Assembly (NCBI GenBank): GCA_020852155.1
Contig: JADZBJ010000142.1
Coordinates: 1-5,078 of the forward strand
DNA: 5,078 bases
From: Saprospiraceae bacterium
GTDB taxonomy: Bacteria; Bacteroidota; Bacteroidia; Chitinophagales; Saprospiraceae
Direction: 5' to 3'
The position numbers and the translations under genes are program-made. This document shows positions 1-5,078 of the stretch, piece by piece (within the stretch, counting starts at the first letter, position 1; every line of letters starts with the position of its first letter). The notes beneath the pieces were generated by a model that worked only from the letters and a program-made list of their open reading frames with translations, did no database searches and was not told where the DNA came from.

Positions 1-431
1 CGGCGGATTTTTTGAAAATTTTATACATCCCGTACAGTAGCGAGTTGGTGATTTTTTCGGCGTGTTTGTTAGGCGGCTGTATCGGTTTTCTGTGGTATAA
101 CGTGTTTCCGGCCAGGGTTTTCATGGGCGACACGGGTAGTTTGACACTGGGTGGAATCATTGCGGCACTGGCGATTATCCTTCGGAAAGAATTATTGATC
201 CCGGTGTTATGTGGCATTTTCCTGATCGAAAGCCTGTCGGTGATCATTCAGGTGTGGTACTTCAAGCGTACGAAGCGGAAATACGGCGAGGGGCGGAGAA
301 TTTTCCTGATGGCGCCGTTGCATCACCATTTTCAGAAAAAAGGATACCACGAGGTGACCATTGGTGTGCGGTTCTGGATTATTCAAATTCTGTTGGCGGT
401 GTTGACGATTATTACATTGAAAATCCGCTAA
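1..431 (+). CDS. mraY: Phospho-N-acetylmuramoyl-pentapeptide-transferase MraY, C-terminal part
   Basis: MraY is an integral membrane enzyme. It transfers phospho-MurNAc-pentapeptide from UDP to undecaprenyl phosphate, giving lipid I, the first membrane step of peptidoglycan synthesis. The gene is cut by the window edge. The reading frame is open from base 3 and about 142 C-terminal residues are present, so no start can be judged. Visible signatures are FMGDTGSL, whose Asp (codon 129-131) matches a conserved active-site Asp of the family; IESLSVIIQV; and the APLHHHF histidine motif (His codons 321-329) followed by KKGY and RFWII. Four hydrophobic stretches fit the last membrane helices. It ends in LKIR with a TAA stop, the usual C-terminus for the family, so the end is intact. 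It is the first gene here of a dcw cluster; murD normally follows directly, but an extra gene lies between them. Confidence 0.97.
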   Translation, partial: ADFLKILYIPYSSELVIFSACLLGGCIGFLWYNVFPARVFMGDTGSLTLGGIIAALAIILRKELLIPVLCGIFLIESLSVIIQVWYFKRTKRKYGEGRRIFLMAPLHHHFQKKGYHEVTIGVRFWIIQILLAVLTIITLKIR

Positions 432-457
432 AGTGTAGCGCGTATAACGTAGCGTAA

Positions 458-531
458 ATGGAACGCGGATGACGCGGATTTACAAACGCGGATAACGCGG
501 ATTTACGCGGACAATGCGGATTTACGCCGAT
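458..531 (+). repeat. GCGGAT-type short repeat leader, left flank of the GxxExxY gene
   Basis: The mraY-to-GxxExxY gap (432-557) is dominated by irregular copies of GCGGAT. Exact copies start at 465, 474, 488, 497 and 516, with variants GCGGAC at 507 and GCCGAT at 526, spaced 9 to 14 bases apart. Several copies extend to ACGCGGATTTAC. Inverted copies (ATCCGC, ATCTGC) occur on the far side of the gene at 973-1007, so the gene lies between inverted repeats. The region carries no recognisable terminator, Shine-Dalgarno sequence or Bacteroidetes-type promoter. It is also an open frame in phase with the downstream gene (from 453). The repeat structure is seen directly; a mobile or cassette role is inference. 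Confidence 0.8.
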
Positions 532-557
532 TAGATTTATCAAAACGCACCTTCATT

Positions 558-953
558 ATGATATTATTACACCAGGAGCTTTCGGATAAAATTCTTAAAT
601 CATTCTATCATGTTTACAATGAATTACAGTATGGTTTTAAGGAAAAAATTTATCACAATTCCATGCTGATTGAACTTAGAGAAAATGGGTTAAATGTTGA
701 ATCTGAAAAGACCGTTCCTGTTTATTACAAACAAATTATGGTTGGCAAATACAGGGCAGATTTGATTGTTGAAAACTGCATTATCATTGAACTAAAAGCA
801 CAAACCACTATAAAAGATGCTTATGAAGCACAATTGCTTCAGTATTTAAAAGCAACACCAATTGAAATCGGCTTTGTATTAAATTTTGGTACAAAACCGG
901 AGTTTGTAAGGAGGGTATTTTCTAACAAAAGGAAACAACTTCCTAAAAATTAA
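558..953 (+). CDS. GxxExxY family protein, PD-(D/E)XK nuclease-like fold
   Basis: A 131-residue protein of the GxxExxY family (PDDEXK_3-like), whose biological role is not established. The name motif is present as GFKEKIY (residues 26-32). It is followed by a likely PD-(D/E)XK core: Asp68 in YRADLIVE, Glu78-x-Lys80 in IIELKA, and the QLLQYLKA helix (92-99, Gln92 and Tyr96). The C-terminal FVLNFGTKPEFVRRVF is also typical. Length is normal for the family and the core residues are intact, so it may be active. No signal peptide or membrane segment is seen; it is probably cytoplasmic. The start is ATG 558, the only in-frame ATG, though the frame is open back to 453. Composition is far more AT-rich than its neighbours, with AAA, ATT and TTA codons, which suggests acquisition by transfer. 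It interrupts the usual mraY-murD junction and lies 14 bases before murD, so it is probably co-transcribed. There is no cognate toxin, methylase or transposase beside it. Confidence 0.9.
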   Translation: MILLHQELSDKILKSFYHVYNELQYGFKEKIYHNSMLIELRENGLNVESEKTVPVYYKQIMVGKYRADLIVENCIIIELKAQTTIKDAYEAQLLQYLKATPIEIGFVLNFGTKPEFVRRVFSNKRKQLPKN

Positions 954-967
954 TAACACCACTCACA

Positions 968-2347
968 ATGGAATCCGCGATAATCAAAAAAAATCTGCGT
1001 AATCCGCGTCTCGTCATACTCGGCTCCGGTGAATCCGGTACAGGTGCGGCCCTGCTGGGCCAACACCTCGGCTATGACGTATTGGTGAGTGACAAAGGAA
1101 ATATCAAACCCGAATATAAAACTGCGCTGACGAATGCCGGAATCCCCTGGGAAGAAGGCCAGCACACCCTCGAAAACATCCTGAATGCCGATGAAATCAT
1201 CAAAAGCCCCGGAATACCCGAAAAAACGGAGGTCATGAAGGCCATTCGCGCAGCAGGTATCAATGTCATCGGGGAAATTGAATGGGGATTTCGTCATGCC
1301 GGCCCGTGCCGGATTGTTGCCATCACCGGCTCGAATGGAAAGACCACCACCACCATGCTCACCGATCACCTGCTACGCACCGCAGGACTGAACGTGCGCA
1401 TGGGCGGAAACGTCGGCAACTCCTTCGCAGCGATGGTACTCGACGACCTGAAACAGGGACAAAACAACAACGCTAATCGCATTTTCGTGCTGGAAGTCAG
1501 CAGCTTCCAACTCGACGATATTCAACAATTCAAACCGGAAGTGGCCGTCTTGCTCAACATCACGCCAGACCACCTCGACCGTTACGAATACAAACTCGAA
1601 AACTACGCACGAGCCAAGTTTCGCATTGCAATGAATCAGGGCCATGGCGACGTATTCATCTACAACGGAATTGACCCGATAACCGCAGAGATCATGCCTG
1701 CCGTTTCGATTTCCAGTCAGGTTCAACACATAGCAATCGGACAGGCTCAACTCGAAACACCGGGTATCATACACCTCGGAGAACACCATTTCACCCTGAC
1801 CAAAGGAAACCTGCGCGGTCCGCATAACCAGTTCAATGCAGCCTGTGCAGCACAGACGGCCCTGCAAATGGGCGCTGAACCCGCAAAAATTCAGGAGGGA
1901 CTTGACACTTTCCAGACGCCGCCACACCGCCTCGAAAAAGTCGCGGAACACAACGGCATAACCTGGATCAACGACTCCAAAGCGACCAATGTGGATTCGG
2001 TATTCTATGCCTTGCAAGCCATGAATACGCCAACCATCTGGATCGCAGGCGGCACAGACAAAGGCAATGACTACACGCCGTTGCTCGATCTCGTCGCCGA
2101 CAAAGTAAAAGCCATTGTGTGCATGGGCGTTGATAACAGCAAATTGCTCAGTGTTTTCGGCCCGATGAATAAATCCATCGTCGAAGCCCGCAGCGCCAGA
2201 GAAGCGGTCGAAGCCGCAGCAAAATTCGCTCAAGCCGGCGACACGGTTTTACTAAGCCCCGCTTGCGCCAGTTTTGACTTGTTCAAAAACTACGAAGACA
2301 GAGGAGCGCAGTTCAGGGAAGAAGTTTTAAGAGTGGTAAGTGATTAG
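968..2347 (+). CDS. murD: UDP-N-acetylmuramoyl-L-alanine--D-glutamate ligase MurD
   Basis: Cytoplasmic ATP-dependent ligase that adds D-glutamate to UDP-MurNAc-L-alanine. The protein is 459 residues, normal for MurD. The N-terminal UDP-binding domain starts at RLVILGSGESG (14-24). The central ATPase domain has the P-loop GSNGKTTT (121-128), LEVSSFQLD (175-183), NITPDHLDRY (197-206) and Lys217 in ARAKFRI, the position carbamylated in other Mur ligases. GPHNQFNAA (284-292), PPHRLE (318-323), INDSKATN (334-341), GGTDKG (361-366) and LSPACASFDLF (429-439) through RGAQF (445-449) complete the family pattern. ATG 968 is the only usable ATG, preceded by an A-rich leader without Shine-Dalgarno. Both ends are odd: about 13 N-terminal residues come from an inverted short repeat, and the last residues VVSD and the TAG come from a 7-bp tandem repeat. 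The catalytic core is intact, so the enzyme should work. Confidence 0.98.
   Translation: MESAIIKKNLRNPRLVILGSGESGTGAALLGQHLGYDVLVSDKGNIKPEYKTALTNAGIPWEEGQHTLENILNADEIIKSPGIPEKTEVMKAIRAAGINVIGEIEWGFRHAGPCRIVAITGSNGKTTTTMLTDHLLRTAGLNVRMGGNVGNSFAAMVLDDLKQGQNNNANRIFVLEVSSFQLDDIQQFKPEVAVLLNITPDHLDRYEYKLENYARAKFRIAMNQGHGDVFIYNGIDPITAEIMPAVSISSQVQHIAIGQAQLETPGIIHLGEHHFTLTKGNLRGPHNQFNAACAAQTALQMGAEPAKIQEGLDTFQTPPHRLEKVAEHNGITWINDSKATNVDSVFYALQAMNTPTIWIAGGTDKGNDYTPLLDLVADKVKAIVCMGVDNSKLLSVFGPMNKSIVEARSAREAVEAAAKFAQAGDTVLLSPACASFDLFKNYEDRGAQFREEVLRVVSD
971..1010 (-). repeat. Inverted GCGGAT-type repeat, right flank, inside the murD 5' end
   Basis: Read on the minus strand, this stretch carries CGCGGATT-type units like those left of the GxxExxY gene: ATCCGC at 973-978, ATCTGC at 993-998 and ATCCGC at 1002-1007 on the plus strand. 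AATCCGCGTC (1001-1010) is the exact reverse complement of GACGCGGATT (471-480). The reverse complement of 992-1010 also matches the left-arm segment at 497-511 apart from one inserted base and one mismatch. The stretch lies wholly within the first codons of murD. The matches are seen directly; calling it the end of an inserted unit is inference. Confidence 0.75.
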
Positions 2348-2381
2348 TGGTAAGTGGTTAGTGGTTAGTGGTTAGTGATTT
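2333..2381 (+). repeat. Tandem 7-bp repeat (GTGGTTA), seven units
   Basis: Seven contiguous 7-base units follow the consensus GTGGTTA, with GTGGTAA, GTGATTA and GTGATTT variants. The first two units encode the last residues of MurD (VVSD) and its TAG stop; the rest is intergenic. The unit length is not a multiple of three and each unit junction makes TAA or TAG, so stops fall in all three plus-strand frames (for example 2337, 2345 and 2359). The complement, TAACCAC, does the same on the minus strand. No terminator hairpin is evident. Confidence 0.9.
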
Positions 2382-2442
2382 TCAATCGGACTTAATCGGA
2401 TCAATCGAATCAATCGGATTTAATCGAATCAATCGAATCAAT
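2382..2442 (+). repeat. Tandem 9-bp repeat (TCAATCGRA), about six and a half units
   Basis: An array directly abutting the 7-bp repeat, made of 9-base units TCAATCGGA or TCAATCGAA, some starting TT instead of TC, with single extra bases at 2391 and 2419 and a final partial TCAAT. It ends five bases before the ftsW ATG, so it forms nearly all of the ftsW leader. No Shine-Dalgarno sequence and no clear promoter is seen in it. The 2348-2447 gap is therefore entirely repeat apart from the A-rich AAAAA just before the start. Confidence 0.9.
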
Positions 2443-2447
2443 AAAAA

Positions 2448-3581
2448 ATGTCACTCGGAAATCGCATAGCGGCAGAATTACGTGGTGATCGTACCATTTG
2501 GATGATCATTGCAGTATTGAGCCTGTTCAGTCTCCTGGCAGTGTATTCTGCCACGGGGTCACTGGCGTGGTCGGCCCGTGGTGGCAACACGACTATTTAC
2601 CTGATTACCCATTTGGTGCGCCTGGGTTTCGGGCTGTTTATCGTGTACCTGTGCCATTTGCTTCATTATCGGCAATACCAGCGGGCTGCGCCATTTCTGA
2701 TGCTGTTGACGGTGCCTTTGCTGGCGTTTACCTTGTTTTTTGGTCAAAGTCTGAACGACGCCAACCGCTGGCTGAGCATCGGCGGGGTGAGTTTTCAGCC
2801 TTCAGAATTTGCCAAAATAGCGCTCATAATCTACATCGCTCGCGAATTGACGCGCAAACAGGACTATATCACCAGTCTGAAAGACGCATTCATGCCGATC
2901 ATCATTCCGGTGCTGATTGTCTGCGGATTGATTGCTCCGGCCAACCTGAGTACTTCGCTGGTGCTTTTTGTGACCTGCATCATGCTGATGTTCATGGGCC
3001 GTGTAAGTATGCAATACATTTTCCTGTTGGGTTTGCTCGGCATCGTGCTGTTTGCCGGACTGATAGCCATTGGAAAACTTTATCCTGAAGCAGGCCTGAT
3101 TCGTGTGGACACCTGGATTTCCAGGGTGCAGGAATACCTGCACAGCGAAGACGGCGGTTATCAGGTACAACAAGCCAAAATTGCCATCGCCAAGGGTGGC
3201 GTCATCGGTGAAGGGCCGGGCAATTCGATCATTCGAAACTTTCTGCCTTACTCATACGCTGACTTCATTTATGCGATCATCTGCGAAGAATATGGTTTGC
3301 TGGGCGGAACAGCGGTGCTGGCTTTGTATGTGCTGCTGTTTTTCAGAAGCGTATCACTGGCTACCAAAAGCCCGAAAGCATTCGGCACTTTTCTGGCCAT
3401 CGGTTTGAGCCTCATGCTGACGGTACAGGCACTGGCCAATATTGCAGTAAACGTTAACCTGGTTCCGGCAACTGGCCTGACGCTGCCCCTGATTTCGATG
3501 GGCGGCACCAGTATGCTGTTTACCAGTATCGCACTGGGAATGATTCTCAGTGTAAGCAAATTTGTAGAAGGACTGGAATGA
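2448..3581 (+). CDS. ftsW: FtsW, SEDS-family septal peptidoglycan glycosyltransferase
   Basis: A polytopic inner-membrane protein of the SEDS family that polymerises lipid II into glycan strands at the septum, working with a class B penicillin-binding protein (FtsI). The 377 residues fit the family, with about ten hydrophobic segments from residue 15 to 370. Signatures: NDANRWLSIG (103-112), FQPSEFAK (116-123), the large extracellular loop with GGYQVQQAKIAIAKGG (236-251) and GEGPGNS (254-260), then LPYSYADFIYAI (266-277), whose Asp272 aligns with the catalytic SEDS aspartate, EEYGLLGG (280-287), and NLVPATGLTLPLISMGG (337-353). The YAD in place of HTD found in proteobacteria is, to my knowledge, ordinary for this phylum. 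RodA is the alternative paralogue; the position between murD and murG favours FtsW. The start ATG follows an A-rich stretch with no Shine-Dalgarno. It lies 100 bases after murD, the whole gap being tandem repeats. Confidence 0.97.
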   Translation: MSLGNRIAAELRGDRTIWMIIAVLSLFSLLAVYSATGSLAWSARGGNTTIYLITHLVRLGFGLFIVYLCHLLHYRQYQRAAPFLMLLTVPLLAFTLFFGQSLNDANRWLSIGGVSFQPSEFAKIALIIYIARELTRKQDYITSLKDAFMPIIIPVLIVCGLIAPANLSTSLVLFVTCIMLMFMGRVSMQYIFLLGLLGIVLFAGLIAIGKLYPEAGLIRVDTWISRVQEYLHSEDGGYQVQQAKIAIAKGGVIGEGPGNSIIRNFLPYSYADFIYAIICEEYGLLGGTAVLALYVLLFFRSVSLATKSPKAFGTFLAIGLSLMLTVQALANIAVNVNLVPATGLTLPLISMGGTSMLFTSIALGMILSVSKFVEGLE

Positions 3582-3583
3582 CC

Positions 3584-3604
3584 CAACGTTCAACATTCAA
3601 CCTA
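3584..3604 (+). repeat. Short 7-bp repeat (CAACRTT) between ftsW and murG
   Basis: Three consecutive 7-base units, CAACGTT, CAACATT and a diverged CAACCTA, begin two bases after the ftsW TGA and make up most of the 31-base gap to the murG ATG. No Shine-Dalgarno sequence is present. The array is short and could be chance, but it echoes the repeats at the two preceding junctions. Confidence 0.55.
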
Positions 3605-3612
3605 ACTGACGT

Positions 3613-4713
3613 ATGTCACTAAAAATACTCATCACTGGCGGCGGTACTGGCGGGCACATTTTCCCGGCCATTGCTATTGCAGATGCGCTGCGCAAGTTGC
3701 AGCCAGATGCACAGTTTCTTTTTGTCGGCGCAGAAGGCAAAATGGAAATGGAACGCGTGCCCAAAGCCGGTTATGACATTGTGGGTTTGAATGTGGCTGG
3801 TTTTCAACGCGGATTCAGTTGGAAAAACCTCTCGTTCCCGTTCAAACTGTTGAGCAGCCTGCGTCGTGCCAGAAAGATTGTCCGCGATTTTCAACCGGAT
3901 ATAGTCATCGGTACAGGCGGTTATGCCAGCGGTCCGGTCATGCGCGCAGCACAAAATGCGGGTATTCCGACGCTCATTCAGGAGCAAAACTCTTATGCCG
4001 GCGTGACGAATAAAATTTTGGGTAAAAAAGCATCTTGCATATGTGTCGCATACGACCACATGGAGCAATTTTTCCCGAAAGAAAAAATTGTTTTTCCCGG
4101 AAATCCCGTTCGCTCGGACATTCTGAGTCTTGAAGGGAAACGCACAGAAGGCCGCGCTTACTACGGACTTGAAAGTGGCAAAAAAGTCGTGGCGCTGATT
4201 GGTGGCAGTCTGGGCGCCCGTACCCTGAACGAAGCCATGAAAGTCAATACTGAATTCTGGCAACAACATCAGAACATTCAAGTCATTTGGCAATGTGGTA
4301 AATATTACGAACAGCAGTACAACGAATGCGATACTGCACAACTAAGCAATGTGCAATGCCGCGCTTTCATAGATCGCATGGATTTGTTGTACGCCGCTTC
4401 CGATGTGGTTATTTCCAGAGCGGGCGCATTGAGTATCAGTGAATTATGCCTGGTAGGCAAACCGGTAGTACTGGTACCATCGCCGAATGTCGCGGAAGAT
4501 CACCAAACCAAAAATGCCCTGGCATTGGTCGAAAAAGGCGCGGCAAGGCTGGTTCGCGATGCTGAAGCCATCGAAAAGATGCTGCCCGATGCCAAACTGA
4601 TTCTTGAAAACGAAGCCCTTGGCTTTAGCCTCAGCGAAAGCATCCGTCAACTGGGTCGCCCCAACGCTGCTGATGCCATTGCGCGGGAAGCCTTAAAACT
4701 TATCAAACATTAA
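3613..4713 (+). CDS. murG: UDP-N-acetylglucosamine--lipid I GlcNAc transferase MurG
   Basis: A GT-B glycosyltransferase (family GT28) bound to the inner face of the cytoplasmic membrane. It moves GlcNAc from UDP-GlcNAc to lipid I, forming lipid II, the substrate polymerised by FtsW. The 366 residues are the usual length. The N-terminal acceptor domain shows the glycine-rich loop GGGTGGHIFPA (9-19), GKMEMERVP (42-50), TGGYASGP (101-108) and QEQNSYAG (123-130). After GNPVR (163-167), the C-terminal donor domain shows GGSLGART (197-204), SRAGALSISE (268-277) and EDHQTKNA (295-302), which bind the UDP-GlcNAc nucleotide sugar in known MurG. The ATG is well placed because the glycine loop begins at residue 9, as expected. 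It follows ftsW by 31 bases and is followed by murC after one base. Nothing is missing or broken. Confidence 0.98.
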   Translation: MSLKILITGGGTGGHIFPAIAIADALRKLQPDAQFLFVGAEGKMEMERVPKAGYDIVGLNVAGFQRGFSWKNLSFPFKLLSSLRRARKIVRDFQPDIVIGTGGYASGPVMRAAQNAGIPTLIQEQNSYAGVTNKILGKKASCICVAYDHMEQFFPKEKIVFPGNPVRSDILSLEGKRTEGRAYYGLESGKKVVALIGGSLGARTLNEAMKVNTEFWQQHQNIQVIWQCGKYYEQQYNECDTAQLSNVQCRAFIDRMDLLYAASDVVISRAGALSISELCLVGKPVVLVPSPNVAEDHQTKNALALVEKGAARLVRDAEAIEKMLPDAKLILENEALGFSLSESIRQLGRPNAADAIAREALKLIKH

Positions 4714-4714
4714 C

Positions 4715-5078
4715 GTGAATTTTAACGACATAAAACGCATTTACTTCATCGGCATTGGCGGCATTGGCATGTCGGCACTGGCCCGTTATTTCCACCTGCA
4801 CGGCGCAGCGGTATATGGCTATGATAAAACAGCCACCGACCTCACTCGTGCCCTGGAATCTGAAGGCATGCGCATCCACTACCACGACGATGTGAATGAA
4901 ATTCCGGAAAACGTGGATCTCGTGGTGTTCACACCCGCAGTCCCGAAAGACCACACGGAACTGAACTGGTTTCAGGAAAACGGTTATCCGATAAAAAAAC
5001 GCGCTGAAGTGCTGGGCATCATCAGTCGCGCCAAACGCTGCGTGGCCATCGCCGGCACGCACGGCAAAACCACCACCA
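4715..5078 (+). CDS. murC: UDP-N-acetylmuramate--L-alanine ligase MurC, N-terminal part
   Basis: MurC adds L-alanine to UDP-MurNAc, the first peptide-stem step, in the cytoplasm. Only the first 121 codons are in the window. Translation gives MNFNDIKRIYFIGIGG at the start, with the nucleotide-binding loop GIGGIGMSALA (13-23), DLVVFTPAVP (68-77), KKRAEVLG (94-101) and the beginning of the P-loop, AGTHGKTTT (113-121), where the sequence stops. The start is GTG 4715: an in-frame stop lies at 4694-4696 and there is no ATG before the conserved loop, while the residues from GTG align with the usual family N-terminus. The murG TAA is separated from this GTG by one base, so translation is probably coupled to murG (inference). 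There is no Shine-Dalgarno sequence. MurC rather than MurD or MurE is indicated by the GTHGKTT loop and GIGGIGMS. Confidence 0.97.
   Translation, partial: MNFNDIKRIYFIGIGGIGMSALARYFHLHGAAVYGYDKTATDLTRALESEGMRIHYHDDVNEIPENVDLVVFTPAVPKDHTELNWFQENGYPIKKRAEVLGIISRAKRCVAIAGTHGKTTT

Noticed and set aside
458..531. CRISPR array or tRNA-like element in the GCGGAT repeat region
   Set aside because: Units are only about 6 to 12 bases with irregular 9-14 base spacing and no unique spacers, and no cloverleaf can be drawn.
860..900. Possible Bacteroidetes -33/-7 promoter (TTTG with TAAATTTTG) for murD inside the GxxExxY gene
   Set aside because: The -7-like motif is off by a base from TAnnTTTG and the TTTG is too close upstream, so it does not fit the expected spacing.
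950..1369. Open frame on the minus strand opposite the start of murD
   Set aside because: It lies antisense to conserved MurD coding sequence, including its P-loop, and shows no recognisable motif. It is a shadow of murD.
1373..2233. Long (286-codon) open frame on the minus strand within murD
   Set aside because: MurD motifs on the plus strand explain the sequence; the opposite frame has no family features and arises from codon bias.
2714..2830. FtsW lacking the proteobacterial HTD signature at the catalytic aspartate (about 3261-3265)
   Set aside because: The Asp itself is retained in YADFIYAI, a form I recall as usual in Bacteroidota FtsW, so this is not a lost active site.
3619..4341. 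240-codon open frame on the minus strand within murG
   Set aside because: It is fully antisense to a complete MurG with all motifs, and its product is low-complexity with no recognised domain.

Overview
The window is a stretch of the division and cell wall (dcw) gene cluster, all on the + strand, in the order mraY (3' end) – GxxExxY-family gene – murD – ftsW – murG – murC (5' end). The host is most likely a member of the Bacteroidota. The reasons are the mraY-murD-ftsW-murG-murC order, start codons with A-rich leaders and no Shine-Dalgarno sequence, protein signatures such as YADFIYAI in FtsW and GKMEME in MurG, and a GxxExxY gene, a family common in that phylum. I cannot name a genus.

Region by region: 1-431 is the C-terminal part of MraY, which makes lipid I. 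Positions 432-557 are a short-repeat leader built of GCGGAT-type units. Positions 558-953 hold a small AT-rich gene for a GxxExxY / PD-(D/E)XK-fold protein, clearly foreign in composition (about 31% GC by hand count of 601-900, against 55% in one sampled murD line). Positions 968-2347 are murD, whose first dozen or so codons lie in an inverted copy of the same repeat type. Positions 2333-2442 are two back-to-back tandem arrays (7-bp, then 9-bp units) that supply the end and stop codon of murD and fill the gap to ftsW (2448-3581). A third short 7-bp repeat lies between ftsW and murG (3613-4713). murC starts at a GTG one base after murG and runs off the window at its ATP-binding loop.

The five conserved genes form one route. 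MraY attaches phospho-MurNAc-pentapeptide to undecaprenyl phosphate. MurD and MurC are cytoplasmic ligases that build the peptide stem (D-Glu and L-Ala). MurG adds GlcNAc to give lipid II. FtsW polymerises lipid II at the division septum. The GxxExxY gene has no evident part in this pathway.

The most unusual feature is this GxxExxY unit. It sits inside an essential operon between inverted short repeats, its upstream repeat leader is an open frame that appears to have lost an ATG by one base, and its right flank has become the N-terminus of MurD. Similar small repeats at the other gene junctions suggest a genome that tolerates repeat seeding at stop-start joints.
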